Shown one piece after another: positions 1 through 10,834 of a DNA stretch of 64,000 nt (the first letter of the stretch is position 1; each line of letters opens with the position of its first letter). This stretch comes from Allolobophora icterica (lineage: Eukaryota > Annelida > Clitellata > Crassiclitellata > Lumbricidae). The stretch is taken from positions 9,169,873-9,233,872 of the forward strand of contig OY744605.1 of the NCBI GenBank assembly GCA_963556255.1, written 5' to 3'. The notes under the pieces are model-generated. The model was not told the origin of the DNA and ran no database searches. It saw only the letters and a program-made list of their open reading frames with translations. A program made the position numbers and the translations under genes.

Positions 1-565
1 TGGAATCTAAGCTAACTGTACTGTAAATAGTCGACAAATTTCGCCAGCCGTGTAGTCGCGGGTCGAATCTTTTACACAACCGTACAGTCACAGGTCGCGT
101 ATTTTTGCCAACCGTACAATCAATTCTTTCGTGCTGAACGCGCAATCGATGCCTGAAGTATACGACTACTAATCGATGCCAGGAAACACAGTTCCTTCCC
201 CATTTTGCTGGACAACCATAATACCCCACTCTTCCACCCCAGCCCCTTCCTTCCCCTCTACACGAATCTCATTGGCTTATTCCATGGGCTGCCGGCGCCT
301 CAGGCAATCGCAAGTACTGGGGCTACATGATGTATTTCTTGGCCGCGTATTGTCGTTTTAGATAATGGGGACGCCTGCGGTAATTAACTGCGACTTTATT
401 TATTGCTAAATATCACGGTTATCAATGTCACAGCATCGCGTATATCAGTCGCGATACAAAGAACAAGTCAATAACGATGTAATAAATTAAAATACTAAAT
501 ATAGCATATTGTACAGACATGTGTATGCATATCATTTGAAGACAATAAATTATTTTATATATTGT

Positions 566-571
<6 letters not shown>
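1..571. other. No gene or repeat recognised
   Basis: AT-rich sequence with no convincing frame, tRNA-like head or transposon end. Only short chance ORFs are present. Confidence 0.5.

Positions 572-613
<42 letters not shown>
572..613. repeat. (AT)n microsatellite
   Basis: About 42 bp of uninterrupted AT dinucleotides. A shorter AT tract lies near 827-845. Confidence 0.95.
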
Positions 614-617
<4 letters not shown>

Positions 618-760
618 TGTTGGTCCATAGCATGACATGTGATGATCATGGTAAGCGATGGTCCATTTTTTGGCAGCAATGATTCATGTACAAATGGCAA
701 GTTATGGTCCATAGTATGGCATGCGATGGTCCATACTCCATAGTATGGCAAGCGATGACA
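614..760 (+). repeat. Degenerate tandem repeat built on GATGGTCCATAGTATGGCA
   Basis: The phrase recurs four to five times with variable spacing, interleaved with variants such as CATGACATGTGATGAT. Too degenerate to give one period. No coding potential. Confidence 0.6.
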
Positions 761-1239
761 TAAATACAAAATGTAGTATATAATGCATATATACATATTT
801 ATGCAAGTACCATATATAAATAAACATATATATATATATATATATTCCAGATACAGGTTTCATACAAAATATATTAGATACATTTTTGTTTATATTTATG
901 TATATTATATCCTATATTGTATTTATGCATAGAACACTCCGGTCATTAACTTCACTCTGTGTATTTATTTTCCATGTATATTGATGTTTCATGGCAAGAT
1001 AAAGAGGACCGCTGTTGATAGACATGATATTACATAATTAAAGCAATCCAAGATTGTATACGATATGATCTACAAAAATTGGCGCATTACAAATTATATA
1101 TGAGGTAATAAAACAATAGATATTGTTCACTGGTCCCTGTATTGTGGTTCATGAAATGAATTTTTAACAGAAGTTGGTATATAATTGAACAACCCTTCTG
1201 TCACGACACAGCGCTCGTGAATAAGCTGGTGCCTTGCTT
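761..1239. other. No gene recognised
   Basis: AT-rich sequence with short AT tracts. No supported feature. Confidence 0.5.
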
Positions 1240-1745
1240 TTGTGAAGAAGTGTGGGTAAGTGTAGTAGTGTTGTCAATGTAGCAATGTGGGTTAGTGTAG
1301 CAGTAGCCTTTTGATGTGTAGCAATGTAGGTAGTTGTAGTTGTACTAGCAGTGTTGTTAAATGTAGCCACGTGACTAAGTTTTGACAGTAGTTGTGTTGT
1401 TAAATGTAGCAATGTGTGTGAGTGTAGTTGCAGTGTTATTAAGTGTAGCAATGTAGATAAGTGTAGTATTGTGTTGTTAAGTGCAGCAATGTAGAATAGC
1501 CTTGTTAAACCTAGAAACGTTTTTGGTTGTACTAAAAGTATTGTTCAATGTATAACTATATTCAAAAGTGTAGCAGTGATGTTTTTAAATGTAACAATGT
1601 AGGTATACATGTTCTAGAAGTGTTGTTTAATGTCATTGTGTGTGATTGTAGTAGTACTGTTGTTAAATTTAGCAATGTAGCTAAGCATAGTATAGTATTG
1701 TTTTTAATGTAGCAATGTTGTAAAGAGTAGCAATCTGGTTAAGTA
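1240..1745 (+). repeat. Degenerate minisatellite built on GTTGTTAAATGTAGCAATGTG
   Basis: Variants of the phrase 'tgttgttaaatgtagcaatgt' followed by 'gtgtagtagtagt' recur about a dozen times, at roughly 30-45 bp spacing. The minus-strand frame at 1164-1451 (Thr/Leu/His-rich) is simply this repeat translated and is not a gene. Confidence 0.7.
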
Positions 1746-2908
1746 CGTTTCTTTTGTTATCGTTTTTATTGAACTGGTCCGACTTACTTCTTTGACGAAA
1801 ACCGGAACCTTAAATCGTCTCCAACCGAACCAGTTCGAACAAGTCGACGACTTCAGCTTGGCTAGTACAGTAGCGCAACAAAACTTCGATTCGGGGATTA
1901 TCCAAAAATAACGATAATCTCTCTTTTCAACTTTAAACGTCCATTATCTCTCCAAGCGCGTAAACCACTGCAGTACAGGCATCACAGTGGTCTGGATTTC
2001 CATCTGAATAACTATTTCAAATATCCGTAATTGGATTGGCTGCAAAAATAACGATAATATTGACGTTTTAGCTTTACGCGCCATTGATATTTCCAGAATA
2101 TATTGAATACCGGATCAGTGATATCCGTTCTTTTACTGTAGCTAGCGTAAATATCCGTAATAGTATTAGATCCACGGATAGCAAGGTTATCTACGATATT
2201 ACGAGCATTGATCCAATGTAGTATAAGGGTTCCAATGATAACAGAATTATCTCAGTGACAAGGATTTCTCGAAATGAGTAATTTGGGTATCTGTTGGAAT
2301 ATCAAAATTAATAATAAGGCTATGCACCTCAATATTGTCAAAATATCCAGACTAGTAATAAGGCTATCTACGTCAGTATTAATAGCAACTGTCCTTTGCG
2401 AGTTTAAAGTCCAGAAAAAATAGAGTTACACGCCAGGAAAGTTGTCGAAAATAGCCTGAATGGCACTTCTATGATACCGGTAGCAGAAGTAGTAGCAATA
2501 GCAGAATCCGGAGTGCTGTAGTAGGAGTATCTGCGATAGTAGTTTACCCGGTGATATCGACGAAAGTACTAATTGCAGATAGTTTTAGCTACTATTATGA
2601 CTAGTATTAGTAGCTGCTGATAAGTCTCCGTTAATGCACATTTGGGAATGAAAACATGGCTCCCTTTGGACCGCAGACGATATACGACGAAAAATTCTCT
2701 CGCACGCGCAGACAAACAGCAGATGCAATAACATTCGCATATGAAACGGGAAATCCGGCTGAATAATAATTCCGCTGTCGCATTTTCCACTGGAACAGTC
2801 AGTCATTGCGTCGAGCTGGACATCCCGTGAATAACAGTCAAACAGACGGAGGAATTGGAACGCTCCACCGATTTAACGACCTCTACTTCTCTCAACGCCA
2901 GATGGAGC
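1746..2908. other. No gene recognised
   Basis: Unique-looking sequence in which 'aatatccgtaat' recurs loosely around 2020-2160. Overlapping short frames at 2569-2806 have no family features. No splice-supported exon could be proposed. Confidence 0.45.
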
Positions 2909-2972
2909 GAGCGTCGCACGCAGAGAACCAGCGTCGCAACGAGCGTCGCACGCAGGGAACCAGCGTCGCAAC
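2909..2972 (+). repeat. 32-bp direct duplication
   Basis: Two adjacent 32-bp copies (2909-2940 and 2941-2972), beginning GAGCGTCGCACGCAG, differ at one base. Confidence 0.85.
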
Positions 2973-3059
2973 GACTGGTAAATAATTCACGGAACCAGTC
3001 TGCTCGGAAGACAGCGATGCGCGCGCCACCCGACGACTAGCAGGAAACTAAGACAAAGC

Positions 3060-3490
3060 TTTGCAGACGACAGCATTTGGCGGGAATGCAGCTACCCGTA
3101 GCAGACGACAGATTTTAGTGCGGCGCGAAATAGAGGCTGAGCATGCGATGGCAATGAACCTCTGCCGCCAGATGACGCAATGTCTCTAGAGCAGACGACA
3201 GAGTTTAGCAGACGACATGTTCTATATAGTTGACGAAGAATTCTAGGAGAGAGATGACTTGCTTAAGCAGATGACACAATCTAACAGACGATAGATTCTA
3301 ACAGACGATAGATTCTAACAGGCGATAGATTCTAACAGACGATAGATTCTAACAGGCGATAGATTGTAGCAGACGATAGATTCTAACAGACGATAGATTC
3401 TAACAGACGATAGATTCTAACAGACGATGAATTCTAACAGACAATGGATTCTATCAGACGACAGATTCTAGCAGATGATCAATCAATCAG

Positions 3491-3538
<48 letters not shown>

Positions 3539-4250
3539 CCAATCAATCAATCAATAGTTTATTTTGCAACCAACCAATGATAGATTCTTACAGGCGATAG
3601 ATTCTAACAGACAATATATTTTAACAGACGATAGATTCTAACAGGCGATAGATTCTAATAGACGACAGATTCTAACAGACGACATATTCCAACAGACGAT
3701 AGATTCTAGCAGAGGATAGATTCTAGCAGAGGAATGATTCAAACAGAGGATAGATTCTAACAGACGACAGTTTCTAACAGACGATTGATTCTAACAGACG
3801 ACTGATTCTAACAGAAAACTGCAGATTCTGACAGAAAATAGATTGTAACAAACGATAGATTCTAACATACAACAGATTCTAACAGACGATAGATTCTAAC
3901 AAACGACTGCAGATTCTGACAGAAAATCGATTTCTACAGGCGATAAATTCTAGCAGATGACAGATTATAGTAGACGATAGATTCTAACAGACAACAGATT
4001 CTAACATACGACAGATTTTAACAGGCGATAGATTCTAGCATACGACAGATTCTAACATACATGTATGACAGATTCTAACAGGCGACGGATTCTCTAACAG
4101 AAGACAGATTCTAACAGACGACAGATTCTAACAGACGACAGATTATAGCAGGCGATAGATTTTACTAGACGAGAGATTCTAACAGACGACAGATTTTAGA
4201 TTACGACATATTTTAGCCGACGAAGAAGGCCCTTAGCAGACGACAGCTTT
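3060..4250 (+). repeat. Degenerate 17-bp minisatellite array
   Basis: Variants of a 17-bp unit (AGATTCTAACAGACGAT) run with little interruption from about 3260 to 4200. Looser 'gcagacgacag' copies flank the array on both sides. Common variants are acagGcgat, agcagacga and gacAgatt. An (AATC)n tract at about 3476-3560 interrupts the array. A 17-bp period is not a multiple of 3, so a protein-coding repeat is unlikely. Confidence 0.9.
3476..3560 (+). repeat. (AATC)n microsatellite inside the 17-bp array
   Basis: About 20 units of AATC with a few CCAATC variants. This is the same motif that ends the CR1/L2 fragment near 38216, so it may be the tail of a lost LINE insertion. That link is inference. 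Confidence 0.85.
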
Positions 4251-4639
4251 GGTAAACAATGCGCTTGTAGGACTAGATCCCGGCCATGAACATAATAATT
4301 ATGTCTTTGATAAAAGTAGTCAATAAAACCGCTGATGCCAATTTTGAGTCGTGATCGTTATCGTATATTATCGACATTGCAAAGGCGCTACTTAAAGGCC
4401 AAACGCAGGGCACCAGCTTATTGACGAGCGATGCGTCATGTCAGAGGGGTTGTCCAAAGATACAAAGTTTCGGTCTATAAGTTCGGATGATTATAAGTCA
4501 CTCGATTAAGACGATATTCAACCGAATCCTGAGTCAGCGCCTAAAGGAAACGTGAAACAAGTGCCTGTAGTCTTTTCCATCTGGAACAGCCAATTAATAT
4601 TTCAACCGAGGTAGAAATAATGATCTCTTATGATGGCCC
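4251..4639. other. No gene recognised
   Basis: Nothing recognisable. Possibly the old flank of the minisatellite. Confidence 0.4.
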
Positions 4640-4750
4640 GGTTAGACATCGGTAGAACGTACCTCCCAAGCACGACGATGCCGGTTCGCATACCGATGGA
4701 GCCCCTCGATTGACAGTCCAGCACGCTAACCAATACACTGTCGAGCATCC
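4640..4750 (-). mobile_element. tRNA-headed SINE fragment
   Basis: Read on the minus strand, it has an A-box-like TTGGTTAGCGTGCTGG, the anticodon-arm phrase CTGTCAATCGAGGGG, a damaged B box (GGTATGCGAACC) and then GGCATCGTCGTGCTTGGG. This layout is familiar from tRNA-derived SINEs of marine invertebrates. The 3' body is truncated. It is not a functional tRNA, because the stems do not pair well. Confidence 0.65.
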
Positions 4751-4916
4751 CCTATTTACAGTGTTACATTACTGACAAATTACTTAAGACTAGAAAACTG
4801 TAAATCGTGTTCATTGTTGTCAACAGCGCGAATAAAATTAAAGAAAAATGGATACATAATTATAATAGCTATATAAAGATTTTAAACATCTAATTCATGT
4901 ACATTGACTATGTCCA

Positions 4917-4978
4917 TATATATATATATATATATATGCATATATATACATATATTTATATATATATATATATATATT
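4917..4978. repeat. (AT)n microsatellite with interruptions
   Basis: Two AT tracts separated by 'gcatatatatacatatat'. Confidence 0.9.
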
Positions 4979-5139
4979 ATTGTAACTCATGTACATAGAT
5001 ATTGTATACATTGCAGTTATACATTCCTAAAGCGCCTTTTTCAGGAAAACTAATCAGAGGCGGTCTATATATATACTCGCGTCCTTATAATGACGTCGAA
5101 TGTCATAAAGAGAAGAAATGTCACCGTTAGGCAAAACAA

Positions 5140-5365
5140 TGCAAACAATGGAGCAAACAATAGACTTCTCTGCCGCTGGACCCACGGCATTGAACAGTCT
5201 TCCCAACCACGTGAAGAATTCGCCATCTCTGGAGACTTTAAATCACAATCATATGACTGTTTTTGATGTTCTAACTCATGTATACAGCGCCCTCTACTTC
5301 GGCCTCGGCTATACTACGACGCTATATAAATCGTCTTCTTCTTATTATTATTATTATTGTTGTTG
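5140..5365 (+). mobile_element. CR1/L2-type LINE 3' end
   Basis: The plus-strand frame contains DFSAAGPTALNSLPNHV then KNSPSLET. This matches the last 40 or so residues typical of CR1/L2 reverse transcriptase ORFs (F-x-AAP-x-WNSLP-x-x-x-R-x-x-x-S-x-x-x-F). 'cgctatataaa' and a (TTA)n tail at about 5341-5357 follow. Only the 3' extreme survives. Confidence 0.65.
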
Positions 5366-5789
5366 AAAATGTATGTATGTATGTACTATGTAAGTGTGTA
5401 TATTTAATGAATATATACATGCATATATTTTATATATACATTAAAATAAGACTATATATGCATATACTATTATCGCGTAATGCATGGATGAGGGCCTATA
5501 GATATATACATATACGTATAAATATATAGATATATATTACACACACATTTATATATTATGTATATAAGTATGTATGTATGTATGTATATATATGCATATT
5601 ACGAACTAGGGCCTATATTTGTATATATGTTCACATATGTACACAGATTTATGCAAATGCGTTTAAGTATTAATCTCGTGTTTATTCAGCGGTAGACAAA
5701 AGTCCGAATCGGCAACAAAAGAATGTTCCTTTTGTTCTTCGACAATAGAAACGAAGCATGTATGTGGCGATTGTCTGCGTGGGGATAGG

Positions 5790-6060
5790 GGGTCCACAGA
5801 GTAGTGGTAGCATCACTGGCGCGAAGAGCTTTATGACTTCCCGCAACCCTCTCAGAGGTCCACTCAGCCTATCATTCGCGAGATGGCGCGTTGTTAAAAT
5901 GAGATGTAGGACGTGATGGGCGCCTTGCATGGCTGCCGTATACAGTTAAAATCCGACTCCTGCAGTGTAATAACTTGTGATCATCCGTTCATACTGATTT
6001 GTAATCGTACTGCGTAATTGTCAGTTTGAAAATATTAAACGAAGATTATAATTATACAAA
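5790..6060 (+). mobile_element. SINE family A copy, head missing
   Basis: It shares the family order seen at 27.9-28.6, 30.4-30.7 and 53.9-54.2 kb: 'ggtccactcagcc', 'gcgccttgcatggctgcc', 'cgactcctg', 'taatcgtactgcg', 'tgtcagtttga', 'attaaacga', then an AT-rich tail. The tRNA-related head is not recognisable, so the copy is 5'-truncated or decayed. Confidence 0.7.
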
Positions 6061-6158
6061 TAGCAACAGCAACCGCTACAAGCAATGAAATCGACGCCAG
6101 CCAACAGCCAGTGACAACCACCTGTAGCCATGAAAACAGCTATACACATGCAAAACAT

Positions 6159-6161
6159 CAA

Positions 6162-6201
<40 letters not shown>
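6159..6201. repeat. (AT)n microsatellite
   Basis: About 42 bp of AT. Confidence 0.95.
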
Positions 6202-6265
6202 CTTTATACGTCTATATAATTATTTACATGTGATGTATTATTTAATCGTATACATTATAAAGGAA

Positions 6266-6477
<212 letters not shown>

Positions 6478-6552
6478 TATCTCAACGCATGAAAATGAAT
6501 GAATGAATGTAATGGAAATACTCGACGAGCGAGTGCATAGAAAAGTCCGCAC

Positions 6553-6585
6553 ACACAAACACACACACACACACACACACACACG
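6553..6585 (+). repeat. (CA)n microsatellite
   Basis: ACAC run, about 33 bp. Confidence 0.9.
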
Positions 6586-7224
6586 CGTATATAGGCTATA
6601 TATTGCCAACTTGCAATGGTGGTGTCGACAAGCTGATGAAATCATGCCCACAGTCGCTTGGGAAAATACGAGACCCGAGTGACCTGACTGAGCGTATAAT
6701 GTATACACGGAACGAGATGGACAGAGAGATGTAGAAATGCAGATATCATTCTTTATTTATTATTTACTCAAAAGCACTTATTCAGTCAATCTGAGCCGCT
6801 AGGGGACAAGACGGGGTCATGTAAAGGTCGGAGTTGAAAGGTGAGTCTTGGCTGTATACGATGGCGACCTGGCATGGAAGGCCTTATCTGGTAGACTATT
6901 TCACATACCAGCAGTAGAGCTGCTGAAGACAGATCATCCTACAACTGTACTGAACCTATAGGTTTCCAGTAACAAGTCATTAATTAATCAGACGAAAGCA
7001 ACAGTAATTGTACATGTAATTAGTAACTTCTATTGCGCCGTTGTCTAATGCACAAGACATCAACCGCTGGCTATGGAAAGCTGATATATAAACTTGTGAT
7101 CTAAATAATTTTAAAGTTGTAGAATATGAGCGTTTAGCCCAATAACACTCCAATGAGTAACAGCGTTGACAACATTTTGGAATTCAACCGCGGATAATAC
7201 ACCAGAGCACGACGCTTATAGGCT
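6586..7224. other. No gene recognised
   Basis: No domain, transposon end or tRNA-like sequence found. Confidence 0.4.
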
Positions 7225-7900
7225 TATATAGTGTGCCATGAAAGCTTTCTAAAGGTGTCCTAGAAGAGCCGCTTCGATGTTCTTCATGAAGCAGCGTATC
7301 ACTGTGGTTAACGACATCTTGTGGCCGTCAGGGCCGTTGACGTCGACCTTATAAAAAATTTGTTATGGAAAGGATCTCAACTAGGATTTAGACAATTCCA
7401 AGGTTGATTTTAAAGTTTCTTTTGTATTTTCTTTGTAGTACTTCAATTATCTTTGATATTTTTCCGTGAACTTATCTAGCGCTATAGTTTCTTGTCTCTC
7501 GCCGACACATCGCTCAGTTTATCGTTGTTTTGACTGAAAATTTCTTTAAAATGTAAAAAGTAAATATAAAAATCGTATGGCACAATAAACATGTGCTGTA
7601 AATTTATCACCAAAGAGGTTTAAAAAATGAATAATTAGATTAAAAATCTCTGTAACATTACGAATCCTCATCAAGAATATCACTGACATTTAACATTGGT
7701 GGTATGTAACAATTGGTGCAAAAAATCTTTTAATTTGAATGAAGTACCTACCATCTTATCGCAATACGTGTAATATCTTAAGAATCTCGTATAACAGACA
7801 CAGTCAATTGTGTTGTTAAACAATGAGTATGAGTGACATTGTCAAATTCTGTTTTAACACCTTTAAAATGGTGTTTCCGATACCATAAATAACGAAAACA
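7225..7900. repeat. BMR repeat modules in two orientations
   Basis: 7240-7350 carries the plus-orientation modules 'tctaaaggtgtc' and 'gttaacgacatcttgtggcc...gccgttgacgtcgac'. 7540-7880 matches the minus-orientation segment also seen at 29085-29470: 'ttaaaaatctctgtaacatta', 'aacaattggtgcaaaa', 'gttttaacacctttaaaatggtgtttccg'. The palindromic GACACC/GGTGTC core is near 7855-7875. The family is described under findings. Confidence 0.65.
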
Positions 7901-7978
7901 ACAACAACTAAAATGAATTAACAGTTTTATTCTATTATTATACTGCAACAAAGGAAATATACATTATTTGTATATATA

Positions 7979-7982
7979 ATAT
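7979..7982. other. Target-site duplication ATAT, left copy
   Basis: It directly precedes the TG of the 3' LTR and matches 22114-22117 and 25633-25636. Confidence 0.85.
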
Positions 7983-10821
7983 TGTGGCGTTCGCCGCCCG
8001 GACGCCTGCCCTGCCGCGCCGGGCGGGTTCCTGTGGTGACTCCAGCCAACTACCCTTCTGGAGCCACCCGAGTCACTGCCTTGCCTATTGTCACCGTCAA
8101 ATGGCTTATCTCTGTCCATAGTGACCATTCCTGTCAGAGGAGGTTCAGGGTTTACCGCCTTACTAAGAGAGGCTACACTGTAGAGCTCGGTCTCGGCATC
8201 AGACTCTGCCACTTCCGCGGTCACCGGGTGGGCAACGTCCTGAGGATGGCCGTCCTTCAGAACAGGGTTCGATCTTTTACCTGCAGCAGTCTTTGCCTTT
8301 CTGTGTACCTTCCTAGTTACGGGCTTTCTCTTCCTCTCTACCTGGTCTGAACTTTGACGGACCATTCTGCACCTCGTGGCTCTTGAACTATCGCCGTTAT
8401 CATGGAACACCAAACGTTCTCTAAGTTCAGGGAACAAGGAGTACTTATGACGAGTCTCTGCGTCATGTAATAGAAGACACGTATCCACCGGGCAACGCGT
8501 CTCCTTACTGTCACGTATCTCTAGCTGTGTTTCCGTGTGCGGCATACCGGCCTCACAATAATGAATTCTGCTTCGAAAGATAACGGGTCTCTATGGCACT
8601 CTGATAGTGAAGGTCCTCTCTCTATAACCTTCGCTATCTACACACACAGACCTTTGTTCTGACCTACGCACGAGGGGGCCCAACCTCGCACTTCAATCAG
8701 TTCTCAGAGCTGTATGTTGCGACAAGCAAATATGTTCTGTGTACCCGACTACCCGGACTTTCTCCTATCGTTTACTCTTGGTCTGCGTTAATGTTCCTTT
8801 AACCGGGAACTCTCGTACACTTCACACTGGGACTCTGACTAGCTGGATTTCGCTAGTAAAGCGGACGTGTCTCTCTCGGACCTGGGTACCGTACCCGAAT
8901 ACCCGAACCGAATATCTTGGTCTGATCTCTTTCCGGTTTACACAACCTTTTATCTTCCCACTATTCAGAATTAGTCTGTCTCGAGACCTGAGCAGCAGAG
9001 TGGGCCCTTACTCCACAAGCCGTATCTCTTGAACCTGACTCTCTGAATCCAATAGAGAACGTAACAGTTGTGTCTTTTTCCGGGAGCTCACAGACTCGTA
9101 CTCACACTCGATTCTGCTAACGGTATCTGTGGGTAAATATCAGTAATTTTACCCCGTTATTGCACACAGACCTGTGTAGCTTCCCACCGTGGGAACTTTC
9201 CCGAACACCGGGACAGACAACGGTCGGATGGTCTCCCGGACGGATATTTGCCGGTAAACCGCGGGAGTAACTATGACGCGTAAAACAGCCAAACCCGGAT
9301 ACCGCGTATTTAGATTCACGGGTTGTTCCCCGATGTTATCGAACAGTTTCAACAAGATCGTTCCGGTACTTCACCGGACGTCACCAGCGTAATGTTTCTC
9401 CGCACTTTACCGATACAGACCTGTGTTTTCTATATCTCTGACAATCGGTCTCTCCCCGAGGTTTACTCAGCCTGCTAAACTTCCACAATCGGGATTCAGA
9501 CCGGCTCGCGATCTAACGGCAGGGTGGGCCCCAAACCTGTCGAATCGCGGTCAATCCAATACCCAAGAGTGATTAGTTTTTGCTGTAACTCGGGATCGCA
9601 CTGCTCAGCTTTTATGGACGATACTTTAACTGAGTTATCACCACAGGGTCTTTGGCCGTGTATCTCGGACGGTCAACTGCGGGGCCTTTCCGCGTGTATC
9701 CCTCACGGGTACCACCGGGTCTTTGCCCGTTTATATCTGACGGTCAAGACCGGGTCTTTGCCCGCGTATCTCCGGGTCTTTGCCCGTGTATTTCTAACGG
9801 TCAACAGCGGGGCCTTTCCGCGTGTATCTGTGACGGCTACCACCGGGTCTTTGCCCGTTTATATCTGACGGTCAACACCGGGTCTTTGCCCGCGTATCTC
9901 CGGGTCTTTGCCCGTGTATCTCTGACTGTCAACAGCGGGGCCTTGCCCGAGGTTTATCAGACGGTCCCCAGGAAACTCTTTGCCCCGTACGTTACCGGAA
10001 CAGACCTGTGAGCTCTCAATCTCTCACGATCGGTCTTTCCCCGAGGTTTACTCAGCCTGTAAACTACCAACAGTCGGGATTCAGACCTTTTCGCGATCTA
10101 ACGGCAGGGTGGGCCCCAAACCTGTCGGATCGGCGTAGTCAATCCTTCACCCGAGAGAGATCGATTCGGCTGTAACCCGGGATCGCACTGGTTAACTTTT
10201 TCTCGGACGCCCTGTCGTCCGTAAATATATTTGTAACTTGCCGGAAACCTGGAACTCGCTTTATCACTCGCCGTATACTACCACACGGAGTGCAGTATTT
10301 ATCGCTAACCAACGACACTAAAGAACCGTATCGCTGTATATGCAGAGTGCAGTAACGCCACCCTACGATATAGGCAACGCAGCGTGAGGCAAGCTCTATG
10401 AATCCATCTGCATCTATCTGCACGCTATGGTCTCGTACGTAAGACGTTATTCTGGCCTCCATAGGAAGGCTACATTGATTGGTCTGCATGATTATAAGTT
10501 AGTACGTAAACCATATTCATGCCTCCATACTTATATAGTAGGCCATCACCGTCTTCTTAAAAACAGGTGTCCAAAATCGAAATATCTACCAGCTATATTA
10601 AGCGGCGCCCTATGTTTAGCCACTAAATATTGGACAGACGGTGTGTTCTCTTATTGTAATTAATAAATTAAAGCGTTAAAAAGACAAGAATAAAATAAAT
10701 CACTTGTAATTATAATTATTATCGAACAGCTATAAAGCGCCACCCATCGAATAAGACGCTAATTAACTAAGACAGCTTTCATTATATTCCTTCGTTCGTG
10801 CCTTGTGGCCAAACCGCCACA
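7983..10821 (-). repeat. 3' LTR of the gypsy element, 2839 bp
   Basis: On the plus strand it runs from TGTGGCGTTCGCC to CCGCCACA, so it has TG...CA ends within a 7-bp terminal inverted repeat (TGTGGCG). It matches 19580-22113 almost base for base; one substitution I noticed is at 8685 versus 19977. It also contains 305 bp (8359-8663) that the 5' LTR lacks. The middle (about 9640-9960) is a minisatellite of roughly 35-bp units around CCGGGTCTTTGCCCG. Frames inside it have no recognisable protein features. At 2.8 kb it is long for a Ty3/gypsy LTR. Confidence 0.95.
9640..9965 (+). repeat. Intra-LTR minisatellite, about 35-bp unit
   Basis: Repeated phrase CCGGGTCTTTGCCCG, then GTATCTCTGACGGTCAACA with variants. 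The same array occurs at about 20930-21255 and, diverged, at about 24310-24640 in the solo LTR, so it is an ancestral part of the LTR family. Confidence 0.85.
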
Positions 10822-10834
10822 CTCTCCCCACCTT
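10822..10834 (-). other. Polypurine tract of the gypsy element
   Basis: In element sense AAGGTGGGGAGAG lies directly against the 3' LTR: 12 of 13 purines. This is the expected place and composition for the plus-strand primer. Confidence 0.8.

Noticed and set aside
2855..3040. 61-codon Arg/Ser/Thr-rich frame
   Set aside because: Overlaps the 32-bp duplication; no supporting features.
3260..4230. CRISPR array
   Set aside because: Units are contiguous 17-mers without spacers, in animal-type DNA.
9652..10011. 119-codon frame within the LTR (also at 20944-21303)
   Set aside because: It is the 35-bp minisatellite translated, on the strand opposite to the element; identical in both LTRs only because the LTRs are identical.
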